This document shows positions 22,474-31,435 of a stretch of DNA of 64,000 nucleotides, piece by piece (positions within the stretch are counted from its first letter, which is position 1; each line of letters starts with the position of its first letter). The notes under the pieces were generated by a model. It searched no databases. It had not been told where the DNA came from and saw only the letters and a list, made by a program, of their open reading frames with translations. The translations under genes were made by a program, and so were the position numbers. Source of the DNA: a virus; the IMG/VR virus record IMGVR_UViG_3300042402_002579, positions 1 to 64,000 of that record. The stretch is one strand, 5' to 3'.

Positions 22474-23536
22474 TTTCTATTTCCTTGACCACACACGGAT
22501 CAAATATTCTTGCGCTAGAATTACTACAAAATAAACCACACGCGGCAATTCTGCCATCTTTGTATGTTTTGTCCCAACCTTCTGACAGCTGGGTTAAGAA
22601 CTCACTGGTTATCACATCGTTCCAATCTGTCTTTAACAGATTAACTTTATCCTTGCCGTGCTCATTCCATAGTTTCATAAATTTATCTGGCAAGGGTTTA
22701 AACTTATACAAGTGTACACTAGTTGCTGTATAAACGCAAGGAAAGAAAAATCCTTCCGCCGAAACATAACACATTTTTTTCTGTTGTGCTTCGCAGGCAA
22801 TAGGACTTCCTTCTGTTATAGTTAATGCTTCTTTAATACGACTGACCCTATCTCTTTGAAATATTAAGGGATGAATGTACTGTTTTTGAGTTGGATGTTC
22901 TATTTTAATTCCGTTACTGCCCTGATTGGTAAGTTCGAACAAATCATCAACTAAAAACTTGTTACTGCGTTTAAAAATAAAATGTTCAAAGCCTAGACTT
23001 TTAGCCAATGCTTCTGCTTCTTCTACTTGATGTTCATTATGTTTGAACACTATGTATTGCCAGTCAGCCCTACCGCCTGCATCTCGATAAGCTGTTACGT
23101 TAGCTATCACTTTATCCCATTTTACGTTAACACGGTAAATGTGATTGGTATCTGCTAGTCCATCAATAGCAAACTTGACTGTTCCGTTATGACCAAAAAT
23201 TCCAGCAAGCTCTGTCCAAAATTTAGGACTTTTCATACCGCCATTTGTGCTAACTGTAATATATACGTGGGGTGCCTTACGTCTGATAATACGGCACACT
23301 TCTAAAAAGTTTGGTGCTGTACACGGATCGCCGACCATTCCGCTAAAGTAGATATTCTTTAAATTATCATAAACTTGTTGAGGTATGCGATCTTCATAGA
23401 ATTCATTTGGTAACCAAGTTTGAGGGAACCAGGAATAATCTCCAGGAGTAAATTCTCTAGTACATTGCGGGCAGGCCGCATTACATATAGAGCTATGTTC
23501 GATATCAATCTCATCAATCAAGTTATAGAATGCCAT
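22466..23536 (-). CDS. Radical SAM enzyme, SPASM-like (356 aa)
   Basis: The cluster motif is C18-x3-C22-x2-C25 (ICNAACPQC). C-terminal Cys (CEAQQKKMC, FFPC, then ACGLFCSNS) suggest an auxiliary cluster. The middle keeps the core pattern with a STNGG strand and FAIDGLAD. It is related to 12414 and 32810 but longer at the N-terminal loop. A late-type octamer is five bases from the ATG. It heads a two-gene operon with the B12-type enzyme, suggesting consecutive steps. Confidence 0.85.
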   Translation of the reverse strand: MAFYNLIDEIDIEHSSICNAACPQCTREFTPGDYSWFPQTWLPNEFYEDRIPQQVYDNLKNIYFSGMVGDPCTAPNFLEVCRIIRRKAPHVYITVSTNGGMKSPKFWTELAGIFGHNGTVKFAIDGLADTNHIYRVNVKWDKVIANVTAYRDAGGRADWQYIVFKHNEHQVEEAEALAKSLGFEHFIFKRSNKFLVDDLFELTNQGSNGIKIEHPTQKQYIHPLIFQRDRVSRIKEALTITEGSPIACEAQQKKMCYVSAEGFFFPCVYTATSVHLYKFKPLPDKFMKLWNEHGKDKVNLLKTDWNDVITSEFLTQLSEGWDKTYKDGRIAACGLFCSNSSARIFDPCVVKEIENV

Positions 23537-23541
23537 AGAAA

Positions 23542-23549
23542 TATTTAAC
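23542..23549 (-). promoter_or_regulatory. T4-late-type promoter octamer GTTAAATA
   Basis: On the minus strand GTTAAATA, TTTCT, ATG (23536): spacing of five bases. Confidence 0.6.
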
Positions 23550-23575
23550 TAAGTATTCAACGAGGAATAAATTTT

Positions 23576-24346
23576 ATGGGTACTCATTTGGTAAAGTTGT
23601 ATCAAAATAAGATATACGGGTCAGGTTACACAGACCCAGAGTTCAGTCTTATTGGTGCCGATAGCAAAAATCATTTCGAAGAGCATCTCAAAACACAACC
23701 TGCTGATTGGGAATATCGCACTAAACGTGTACTATATAATCGTAACAGTTTAGGACATCGTTGCAAAGATCTAAACACACTAAATGATGATTTTATATTA
23801 TTCATTGGTTGCAGTTTAACAGAAGGCGTAGGTGTAGCATTGGAAGATACATTTACGTATAAACTAGCACAAGACCTAGCATTAGATTATTACAATCTAG
23901 GACTTGCAGGAAGTGGAGCAGACTTGTTATCCGAAAATCTCAGTATGTGGTTTGCCAACATTAAAAAGATTCCTAAGCTAGTTGTGATACAATGGCCTGC
24001 ACCTAACAGACACTATCAACGATTTGCTGACGGGTTGACTCCTGTAGGTGCCTGGATAGACGTTCGTAACGATGTAGTTAGTGATGAAGTAAAACAAGCA
24101 ACAAAGTACGACTTTGTAAATGATGAAGTAATTAAGAATTTTGTTACCGCCTGTGATGCAGGATACTTTGAACATTTTTCTAAAGTACTGCGCACAACTA
24201 CTTTGAACTTCTTAGACTGCTTGGGGGTAAAATATATCGAATTTACTGACGAAGACATTCCTAAACTAGATGTTGGACGAGACTTAATACATCCAGGAAT
24301 TAAAAGTAATGCCGAACTAGTATCAGTTATTAGGTCTATAATTTAA
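23576..24346 (+). CDS. SGNH/GDSL-like hydrolase family protein (256 aa)
   Basis: GCSLTEG at 78-84 is block I (Ser80), GLAGSGAD near 112 is block II, and DLIHPG near the C-terminus supplies a Asp-x-x-His catalytic pair. The N-terminal 70 residues are an extension seen in some phage and polysaccharide-locus SGNH proteins. It has no signal peptide. Divergent from the radical SAM operon and convergent with the second B12 radical SAM gene (24-base overlap). Confidence 0.75.
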   Translation: MGTHLVKLYQNKIYGSGYTDPEFSLIGADSKNHFEEHLKTQPADWEYRTKRVLYNRNSLGHRCKDLNTLNDDFILFIGCSLTEGVGVALEDTFTYKLAQDLALDYYNLGLAGSGADLLSENLSMWFANIKKIPKLVVIQWPAPNRHYQRFADGLTPVGAWIDVRNDVVSDEVKQATKYDFVNDEVIKNFVTACDAGYFEHFSKVLRTTTLNFLDCLGVKYIEFTDEDIPKLDVGRDLIHPGIKSNAELVSVIRSII

Positions 24347-25822
24347 TTTTTTTTCAAAGTAGTTTCTAAAATATTCATCTCTGTTAGTATTTGCTTCAGG
24401 AGTATAATTATTTACAGCTGATATGTCCAATAGTTGTTCTATTGGTAATTTAAAATCTCTATGTAAATTTCCAAAGTTCCACATAATTTCTTTAAATTTG
24501 TGATAGTGATTTTGGTAGATATCTCCTACATGATCATACGCATCGAAAATATCCATATGTTCATTCTTCCACTTAAGAGGAGGCATGTCGGCGTGTAACG
24601 ATTGACGCCTTAATTCTTCGGGTAGTTCAACTTCTCTATCAGTTATAGTATATCCTCGAGTATGCCAGTCTTTAGATAGTGTAGATAAGTTTTCAGTCTC
24701 ACCACTTGGTATGGTTAACGGATAGTATATGAGACTCTCTCCGGTCCAGTTGTTTAGTAACCACTGTTTTGTGTTTTCTAATGTTGCTAAAGTTTCGTGT
24801 GGTAATCCTGCAATAAATGATGCGCTGGCTCTAAACGGTCCGTGTGCTTTGAAATACTCTTTGGCTTTTAAAATTCCAGCAAGTAGTTTTTTAGTTTCCA
24901 TACCCTTACCGATGCTTTTAGCACTGGCATGATTTAGACTCTCAAGGCCGTAATGATGTCCAAAAACTCTCATACGTGCAATGTGTTCCCAGTCTTGAGG
25001 TCTACTTACCATTAAGTCTGCCCTAATAAAAGCTGCAAACCACGGTGTAAATTCTAATTGGTCAACGACATCTGCAAACTTAATAATTTTTTCAGTTCTG
25101 TCGTTAAATGTTTCATCTGCCAAATAGTAATTTTTAATTCCCCATTTGTCATAGTTACGCTTCATGTCTATTTCAAAATCTAAAGCATCGCGAGTGTAAT
25201 CGCCTTTGACTCCTAAAATAGGAAAGTTACAAAAATCGCATTTAAATTTGCAACCCCTTCCGATTTCAATTGTTAGCATTTCATATTCGCTAATAAAATC
25301 TCGGTCTTCATAACTTTGTGTAAGACTCTTCATTGGAAACGCAGGGTATGTTGTGTTAGACTTAATAAGTCGTTTGCCACTTCTTGCTTGTTCATCTAAA
25401 TCTGTTCTAGGACGTGAGCCATTACCAGTTATGTATTTGGCAAGTTCTGTCATAGCGTTATCACCAAAACTGTCAATGTACCAATCAATGTATCGTTTAT
25501 CTACATTAGTACGTAGTACCTCTTGACTACCTAAAACTATTGTTATATTAGGCCACTGTTCTTTAAGCCATTTAGTTAAATTGTCAACTTCTGGTTTCCA
25601 AGCATTAGCAAAACAACTAAATCCAAAAAATTCAGTGTCGTTAGTTACCCGAGATTTAATTAATTCTTGTAGTTCTTCGTATTTCCAAAATAGTGTAAAA
25701 TCCACAACTTCGCAGTCCCATCCTTGTTCTCTTAGAACCTGTGCAATACGATGGGCACCAGTTCCTCTAAAATTATTAGAATCGTTAATAGAAAAAATTA
25801 ACCCATGAAATTTTTTGGACAT
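24323..25822 (-). CDS. B12-binding-domain radical SAM enzyme (499 aa)
   Basis: A paralogue of the 20908 gene: N-terminal Rossmann-like domain with RGTGAHRIA (19-27), then C191-x3-C195-x2-C198 (GRGCKFKCDFC) and the same ADETFND, YGLESLNHAS and GLPHETL blocks. No DxHxxG motif. I place the start at ATG 25822 instead of a GTG eight codons earlier, since an ATG with the conserved N-terminus is available. The two B12-type enzymes in one cassette suggest related reactions on different positions. Confidence 0.84.
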   Translation of the reverse strand: MSKKFHGLIFSINDSNNFRGTGAHRIAQVLREQGWDCEVVDFTLFWKYEELQELIKSRVTNDTEFFGFSCFANAWKPEVDNLTKWLKEQWPNITIVLGSQEVLRTNVDKRYIDWYIDSFGDNAMTELAKYITGNGSRPRTDLDEQARSGKRLIKSNTTYPAFPMKSLTQSYEDRDFISEYEMLTIEIGRGCKFKCDFCNFPILGVKGDYTRDALDFEIDMKRNYDKWGIKNYYLADETFNDRTEKIIKFADVVDQLEFTPWFAAFIRADLMVSRPQDWEHIARMRVFGHHYGLESLNHASAKSIGKGMETKKLLAGILKAKEYFKAHGPFRASASFIAGLPHETLATLENTKQWLLNNWTGESLIYYPLTIPSGETENLSTLSKDWHTRGYTITDREVELPEELRRQSLHADMPPLKWKNEHMDIFDAYDHVGDIYQNHYHKFKEIMWNFGNLHRDFKLPIEQLLDISAVNNYTPEANTNRDEYFRNYFEKKLNYRPNN

Positions 25823-25860
25823 ATAGTAATTATGTAAATATTCCACTAGGGAGATAGTTT

Positions 25861-26454
25861 ATGAAGTGTGTTATAACAGGTCACACAACTGGTCTGGGCA
25901 AAGCCATCTACAATGCGTTCAAAGATGCCGAGTGGGAAGTAATTGGAGTAAGTCGCCAAACCGGGTATGATTTAACCACTGACATCGACCGCGTAGCTGA
26001 ACTAGTTAACAGTGCTGATTTGTTTATCAACAATGCTAACATTGGTCGTGCCCAGATTAATTTATTAAATGCTGTTAATAAAAATGTCAAACAGATTGTG
26101 TTAGGTAGTGTAGCAGGTGAGTTTAATCAGCAACTTCGATCAGATTATAGTCAACATAAAGCAGATTTAGCACAACGATGCCGTGAAATAAGTTTACTAC
26201 CTGACACTAAAATTCTTCACATACAAATTTCAATGTTAGAAGATGCGGTTAATGGAGATGTGTTAATCAAGTACCAAGAAGTATTAGATGTTATAGACTT
26301 CTGGATGGCCAATCCAAGATTTACAAATATTGCTTTTGAGTTTAAACTAACACCGTTTACTTTAGAAAGAGCCAAGGTAGCATTTAACATATCCCCCGAA
26401 AACTTAGATCACATTGTGGCAAGAATGTGCGATGAAACAAAGTCAGGACTATGA
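25861..26454 (+). CDS. Short-chain dehydrogenase/reductase
   Basis: TGHTTGLGKAI at 6-16 is the NAD(P) glycine motif, NNA at 57-59 follows, and S83, Y96-x3-K100 give the catalytic triad of the SDR family. At 197 aa it is short and lacks much of the usual C-terminal substrate loop. An AGGGAG ribosome site precedes it. It overlaps the next gene by four bases in a three-gene run ending with a desaturase, so it may reduce or oxidise a lipid or sugar intermediate. Confidence 0.85.
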   Translation: MKCVITGHTTGLGKAIYNAFKDAEWEVIGVSRQTGYDLTTDIDRVAELVNSADLFINNANIGRAQINLLNAVNKNVKQIVLGSVAGEFNQQLRSDYSQHKADLAQRCREISLLPDTKILHIQISMLEDAVNGDVLIKYQEVLDVIDFWMANPRFTNIAFEFKLTPFTLERAKVAFNISPENLDHIVARMCDETKSGL

Positions 26455-27068
26455 GATATAACTTAGCAAACACACACATTAAAATTTACTACGAGTCTTG
26501 CCCGGAGTTTGAAGAAGTACGCAACGAAGTACTCGCTGAGGGAAATTGGCTAGGTGAAAATTACACTAAAGAAAAACTGGTTATAGAAAAGCATAAAGGG
26601 TTTGGCGTAGTCTATCAAACAAGCACAGGCAAGCCTATGGTAATGGGTGGAGTGTACCACGATGAGCGATATCCTGCCAACATAGCAAATATTGTACATA
26701 GAGGATTTACGTTTCCAGAATTTAGAATGACTGCTCGAGATATGACAGACGGATTTAGAGTTACCTACAGTTTAATAAAAGCACTAGAAGTAGTAAATAC
26801 CTTTGACGGCTATATTCTTACAATGCAGAACAGAGATAAGAAAGCTAGTAAAGGTTGGTGGGATAAAGTATTTGTTAAACACATGCTGATCGCAAGTGAA
26901 GGCAATTATGTTAACGGAAGCGGGTATATACAGACCGCACCGTGGAATGTACAAAAGTGTTGGCAAAACTTTGTTTATCATGAAAAAGTTCCAGGAGTCA
27001 TCACTGAACAATGGAACCCGAAGTTAATTACACACAAGGAATGGCTTGAACTAGAGCCTGGGTTATGA
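26451..27068 (+). CDS. Hypothetical protein (205 aa), possibly GNAT-like
   Basis: Not confidently recognised. The strand order around VYQTSTGKPMVMGGVYHDE and the later IQTAPWNVQKCWQNFVYHE loosely recall an N-acyltransferase fold, but the acetyl-CoA P-loop (R/QxxGxG/A) is absent. It is locked between the SDR and desaturase genes by ATGA overlaps, so it shares their expression and probably their pathway. Confidence 0.65.
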   Translation: MRYNLANTHIKIYYESCPEFEEVRNEVLAEGNWLGENYTKEKLVIEKHKGFGVVYQTSTGKPMVMGGVYHDERYPANIANIVHRGFTFPEFRMTARDMTDGFRVTYSLIKALEVVNTFDGYILTMQNRDKKASKGWWDKVFVKHMLIASEGNYVNGSGYIQTAPWNVQKCWQNFVYHEKVPGVITEQWNPKLITHKEWLELEPGL

Positions 27069-27841
27069 ACTTAAATTTAAAAATTAGACTTGCACAAATT
27101 GTTGGACACATTGCCAGTATTGCGGCAGTGTGGTATGTTATACAAACAGGGGAATATCATCTATTACTGATCACGCTAGCAGTATGGTTTTTTATTGGGC
27201 CAGTAAGTCAGGTACTAACATTACATAGATTGCTAAGTCATCGTAGTTTTAAAGTAAGTAAATGGATGGAAAGTTTACTTTCACTTATTAGTGTTATATC
27301 AACTGTGGGTCCTACTATGTCTTGGGTCAGCACACATAGGATACATCACGCTAAGACAGACACTGACGAAGATCCGCATAGTCCAAATATTAACAGAAAG
27401 TTTTCTGTACTAAGAGGATTTCAAGTATGGATTGGCTACGGTTGGAAAATGCACAAATTAACTCCGTTTCTTGTTAAAGATCTAATACGTCATCCTATAC
27501 ATAAGTTTATCTTTGATAATTATTTCAAAATTATCTTTGCTTACTTGCTATTGCTATTGGCGATGGATCCGATCCTAGTATTGTTTGCCTATGCACTTCC
27601 TATGAGTGGCACAGTTTTACTAGTTGGCACAGTTAATGTCTTAGGTCATGTACACGGATATAGGACTCACGAAACACGTGACCTTAGTACCAACAGTTGG
27701 CTTGCTAACATCTTTAGTATGGGTGATGGATGGCATAACAATCATCATGCTAGCCCACAAAACTATCGAGCAGGTGAACAGTGGTGGGAATGGGATCTAA
27801 TGGCTAGGATTATTAACTTGATCCGGATTGATCTTCGTTAA
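27065..27841 (+). CDS. Fatty acid desaturase (acyl-CoA Delta9 type)
   Basis: Three His boxes typical of membrane diiron desaturases: HRLLSH at 54-59, HRIHH at 91-95 and HNNHH at 224-228, plus H195. Four hydrophobic segments (about 15-50, 70-90, 155-178, 180-195) match the membrane topology of the family. Members introduce a cis double bond into acyl chains using O2. At 258 aa it is a compact bacterial-type enzyme. It ends convergent with a radical SAM gene, overlapping by 45 bases. Likely adjusts membrane lipids of the host. Confidence 0.92.
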   Translation: MNLNLKIRLAQIVGHIASIAAVWYVIQTGEYHLLLITLAVWFFIGPVSQVLTLHRLLSHRSFKVSKWMESLLSLISVISTVGPTMSWVSTHRIHHAKTDTDEDPHSPNINRKFSVLRGFQVWIGYGWKMHKLTPFLVKDLIRHPIHKFIFDNYFKIIFAYLLLLLAMDPILVLFAYALPMSGTVLLVGTVNVLGHVHGYRTHETRDLSTNSWLANIFSMGDGWHNNHHASPQNYRAGEQWWEWDLMARIINLIRIDLR

Positions 27842-28714
27842 CGGAATGTCTGCTGCACAAGTACACCAATCTCTAGTACACTCAATAGACTGCTGCGGTA
27901 CTGAAAAAGTATCTTGATAGATATTGCCAAGACTACCACCGACTCTGCAAGTGGCTCTGTGTACATCTCCGTCCCAGTTGATCATTAGACTTTCTATACC
28001 TGCGTTACACTGCCAACCTTTAAATTGATTTAGGTGTTGTTTAATTACATCGTTGGCATGAATAATTTGTTCGTCGTCTATACGACAATTTGGTGTAACT
28101 GTGGCATCTTTGTTTAGAATCCATTCTAAATCTCTACCTTCATACTTTAAATCGTCAAATACATTATGGTCGCCTTCGGTCCAACGTATTCTACGAATTG
28201 CATATTTGATGCCAAGCTCGTCAAACTTTTTAACAACTGTTTTTACGTTATGCATATGTTTGTGATGTGCCATAACATTCACAAAGAAATCTCGATCAGT
28301 CTCATCGTAAAATTTCATAATGGTATCAAATATTCTAGTCCACTCTTGTTCAAAGTGTAGACTAAAAACAAGATGATTAAAAAACATTTCATTTTGTAAA
28401 TACCATCTATATCCTCTAGTTCCGTTAGTTGTTAGATTAACCCAGAATATATCTTTGCGTTTAAAATATTCTAATAGAGATTCTATATCTGGATGTATAC
28501 AAGGTTCGCCTCCTGTAAGACTGATACGTAAAGGCTTGCCTATTTCGCAGAGACGATCCACTGCTCTTTCTAGAATGTTTATATCGGTATGAGGACTAAA
28601 ATTATCGTGTATAGCACTAGGGCAATAGGTACAGTCGTAATTACATCGTTTACCCAAGTTCCATTCTATTTTAAGTTGATCTTGATGCGGCCAAACGCTG
28701 GTTACTTTATACAT
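27797..28714 (-). CDS. Radical SAM enzyme (305 aa)
   Basis: C24-x3-C28-x2-C31 (KRCNYDCTYC) is followed by SLTGGEPCIHPD, the glycine-rich SAM-binding loop, and a TTNGT strand. Four to seven Cys in the last 90 residues (CNAGIES, ATCRV, CTRDWCTC) suggest one auxiliary cluster. It pairs with the gene at 34443, which has the same layout. It overlaps the N-twitch radical SAM gene upstream by eight bases and the desaturase at its 3' end by 45. QueE-like activity was considered but length and extra Cys argue against it. Confidence 0.85.
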   Translation of the reverse strand: MYKVTSVWPHQDQLKIEWNLGKRCNYDCTYCPSAIHDNFSPHTDINILERAVDRLCEIGKPLRISLTGGEPCIHPDIESLLEYFKRKDIFWVNLTTNGTRGYRWYLQNEMFFNHLVFSLHFEQEWTRIFDTIMKFYDETDRDFFVNVMAHHKHMHNVKTVVKKFDELGIKYAIRRIRWTEGDHNVFDDLKYEGRDLEWILNKDATVTPNCRIDDEQIIHANDVIKQHLNQFKGWQCNAGIESLMINWDGDVHRATCRVGGSLGNIYQDTFSVPQQSIECTRDWCTCAADIPLTKINPDQVNNPSH

Positions 28715-29972
28715 ATTTTTTAAATTCCGGAGTTACTGCTGTAAAACTCTGTGTTCTAGTTGAATCTAGTCTTCTATTGAACTCAACACAATCTTCCCAA
28801 CGATGGCTTTGATCTCTAGCGGTAAGATAGTTTATGTTATCTTGTATTTGATCCAGTGTATATTTTAACAACTGAGGATATTGCTTTACCAGTTTAAAAT
28901 TTGGAACTTGAGATTTTATATTTTCTAATCTTTCTAGAGCAAGATCTAACAAAGGTCTAGGCAACACTTGAGCAGACAATTCTCGAGGAAATTCAACTCT
29001 ATGAGAATGGAACACGATACCTAAGTCATTTAAAAAATATTCAATAATTTTATCTAATACTAACACATTGCTAACCTGCACAGTGACAGCTCCAACAATT
29101 CGACTGATATTAGGTATAGACTGTATCTGTTTAATGTTGTTTATCAGTTCGAGCCAACTAGCATTACCGCGAATATATTCGTAACTGCTGTCAATGCCAT
29201 CAATACTTACATTAACAGCAACACTTTTAAACTTAGGCCAATACTCCCAAACTGTACGATTGCTCTTTCCTAACATACTCAAGTTGGTTGCATATTTAAT
29301 TTCTATATTAGAACCATAGGGAGCAAGCATATCTAATATGCGATAATGCTGCGGGTCCATCAATGGCTCACCGCCAGCAAATTCTACACGACGAAAGTAA
29401 GGTAACAATTTTTCTAAACTGGACCACCACTCAGGATTATCTTGAAACTTATCAAGAAAAGGTTTATTCTTTAAATTATTTTCTTCAACTAAATGAAATA
29501 TAATGTTGTTGTCTTTTTTATAAAATTCTTCCACTTGATCCCAATCGTTCCAACTGGTGCTGTCTCCGGGATGACACATACGACATTTTAAGTTACAGAG
29601 ATTATTAAGTTTGAGTTCGATTGTGGGAATTTCAAAAGGCATAGAATAGTCTTCTTGTAGTTTATTCAATGCGTCGGGGTATAGATTTATTCTTGCTTCT
29701 GGAATTCTGGCTTCAACGTGTCGCTGTCGTAGACTGACCACTCCTTGATCTTCGAGATTAAAACAAGGTTCACACTCTGCAGGTCTTTCGTCATTTAATA
29801 CCTGCTTACGAATACGCTTCATCGTGTCGTTATTCCAAATTTCTTCTAGAGATTCTTTATCAACAAAGCCAACTGGATGACTACGACAACAGGCCTTAAT
29901 GGCACCATCTTCTCTGGTAGCTAACCCTGTAAAAGGGTGCATACAAAATGTTTTACTTTTTTTAAGGACCAT
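28707..29972 (-). CDS. Radical SAM enzyme with N-terminal twitch-type cluster domain
   Basis: N-terminal Cys (C10, C28-C29, C67, C70) form the twitch-like domain; the radical SAM motif is C126-x3-C130-x2-C133, followed by AGGEPLMDPQH. It is a paralogue of 19711 and 30011. It is transcribed divergently from 30011, and the two start regions are mirror images of each other. Only four bases (TTTC) separate the late octamer from the ATG. Confidence 0.88.
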   Translation of the reverse strand: MVLKKSKTFCMHPFTGLATREDGAIKACCRSHPVGFVDKESLEEIWNNDTMKRIRKQVLNDERPAECEPCFNLEDQGVVSLRQRHVEARIPEARINLYPDALNKLQEDYSMPFEIPTIELKLNNLCNLKCRMCHPGDSTSWNDWDQVEEFYKKDNNIIFHLVEENNLKNKPFLDKFQDNPEWWSSLEKLLPYFRRVEFAGGEPLMDPQHYRILDMLAPYGSNIEIKYATNLSMLGKSNRTVWEYWPKFKSVAVNVSIDGIDSSYEYIRGNASWLELINNIKQIQSIPNISRIVGAVTVQVSNVLVLDKIIEYFLNDLGIVFHSHRVEFPRELSAQVLPRPLLDLALERLENIKSQVPNFKLVKQYPQLLKYTLDQIQDNINYLTARDQSHRWEDCVEFNRRLDSTRTQSFTAVTPEFKKYV

Positions 29973-29976
29973 GAAA

Positions 29977-29984
29977 TATTTAAC
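29977..29984 (-). promoter_or_regulatory. T4-late-type promoter octamer GTTAAATA
   Basis: Minus strand GTTAAATA, TTTC, ATG (29972). The 13 bases from TAAATA to the ATG are identical to those of the divergent gene at 30011. Confidence 0.65.
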
Positions 29985-29998
29985 CTATAAAGTGTACA

Positions 29999-30006
29999 TA
30001 TAAATA
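29999..30006 (+). promoter_or_regulatory. T4-late-type promoter TATAAATA (exact consensus)
   Basis: TATAAATA, TTTC, ATG at 30011. Exact T4 late consensus, four bases before the start codon. Confidence 0.75.
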
Positions 30007-30010
30007 TTTC

Positions 30011-31435
30011 ATGCCCAACAAAAACAAAATATTCTGGCTGCAATCAGAAGAAACTCAGCTAGGAAAATGGCAGAAGCAAATAGTCGACGTATCCGGAAGC
30101 CCTAGTTTTTGTGTACTACCTTGGATCCATATGGCTACTCGTCCAAACGGAGATATGCGAGTATGTTGTGTGGCCAATGCTAGCGGAGCAAGTGACGGCG
30201 ACTACACAGTTGGTCTTGTTAAGAAAGAAAACGGACAACCTGCTAACTTTGGAAAAGATCTTCCTAGCCAGGCATTTAATAATGATTATATGCGTAGCAT
30301 TAGACAAACCATGCTGGAAGGAAAAGCTCCGGCAAGTTGTAAGAAATGTTACGAAGAAGAAAGCTCAGGTGTAGTTAGTAAGCGCATTTGGGAAACTGGT
30401 ACATGGGATAAAAAAGGCATTGACATACCTGCACTCATTGCGCAAACAACTGAAGAAGGGCATATTCCTTACAAATTACAATACATAGATTTACGTCTAG
30501 GACACACTTGCAATTTAAAATGTATAATGTGCAGTCCTCATGACAGTAGTAAGTGGGTTGAGGATCATAAAAAAGTATATCCACTATTTCAAAGTCCGCT
30601 AATTAAAAAACAATTAAGCTGGAAACAGAATAGTTTTAACAATCATTGGCACGAAAACCCAGCGTTCTGGGAAGAGATCTACGAACAAATTCCCAACATC
30701 AAACAGGTATATTTTGCTGGTGGCGAACCACTGATGATTAAAGAGCATAAGATATTCCTACAGGAAATTATAAATCGAGGTTATGCTAACAAAATAGAAC
30801 TTCGTTATAACAGCAATGGAATTTTGATTGACGAAACTATCGTCGAAATATGGAAACAGTTTCGCAAAGTCAAATACGGACTCAGCATAGACGGAATGGG
30901 CGACAGATTGCATTACATTCGCTTTCCAACTGATTGGAATACCATTGTGAAAAATTTGCACATACTAGATAATGCTCCGGATAATATTGAAACTACTATT
31001 GCCTGTGCTGTACAGATATTGAATATCAAGCACATTCCAGACTTTATCAAATGGAAGCTGACTCAGGGATTTAAGAAGATCAATCTGAATGAAAACATTG
31101 TTGGCGAAACACATAGTGGGGGCATATTCAGCGCACACCTAGTATGGATTCCAACCTGGCTAAGTTTAAAGGTATTGCCCAAAGAAGATAAAAAAGAAGT
31201 ACGAAGACTGTTTGAAGAATTAAAAATATGGCTGTGGGAAAATCACACTCAAGACGCTGACTTTTGGGAAGTGAACTCTTATGGTTGGAAACGCTGGGAA
31301 GGACTTTTAAATTGGATGGACAGTGAGGATCACACTAATTTACTACCTGACTTCCAAGAATATATTACAACAATGGACACACAACGTAAGACAGACTTTA
31401 AACAGACGTTTCCTGAATTAGCTCATTTGCTTTAA
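30011..31435 (+). CDS. Radical SAM enzyme with N-terminal twitch-type cluster domain (474 aa)
   Basis: The largest of the three N-twitch paralogues. C34, C52-C53, C110 and C113 precede the radical SAM motif C167-x3-C171-x2-C174, and AGGEPLMIKEH follows. A 30-residue N-terminal extension and a Trp-rich C-terminal region distinguish it. The mRNA is predicted to be leaderless from an exact TATAAATA. Its 3' end overlaps the PP-loop ATPase gene by 38 bases on the other strand. Confidence 0.88.
   Translation: MPNKNKIFWLQSEETQLGKWQKQIVDVSGSPSFCVLPWIHMATRPNGDMRVCCVANASGASDGDYTVGLVKKENGQPANFGKDLPSQAFNNDYMRSIRQTMLEGKAPASCKKCYEEESSGVVSKRIWETGTWDKKGIDIPALIAQTTEEGHIPYKLQYIDLRLGHTCNLKCIMCSPHDSSKWVEDHKKVYPLFQSPLIKKQLSWKQNSFNNHWHENPAFWEEIYEQIPNIKQVYFAGGEPLMIKEHKIFLQEIINRGYANKIELRYNSNGILIDETIVEIWKQFRKVKYGLSIDGMGDRLHYIRFPTDWNTIVKNLHILDNAPDNIETTIACAVQILNIKHIPDFIKWKLTQGFKKINLNENIVGETHSGGIFSAHLVWIPTWLSLKVLPKEDKKEVRRLFEELKIWLWENHTQDADFWEVNSYGWKRWEGLLNWMDSEDHTNLLPDFQEYITTMDTQRKTDFKQTFPELAHLL

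Noticed and set aside
27797-28714. Calling the 305-aa radical SAM protein QueE
   Set aside because: QueE is shorter (about 220 aa), and the C-terminal Cys-rich part and its paralogue at 34443 point to a different family.
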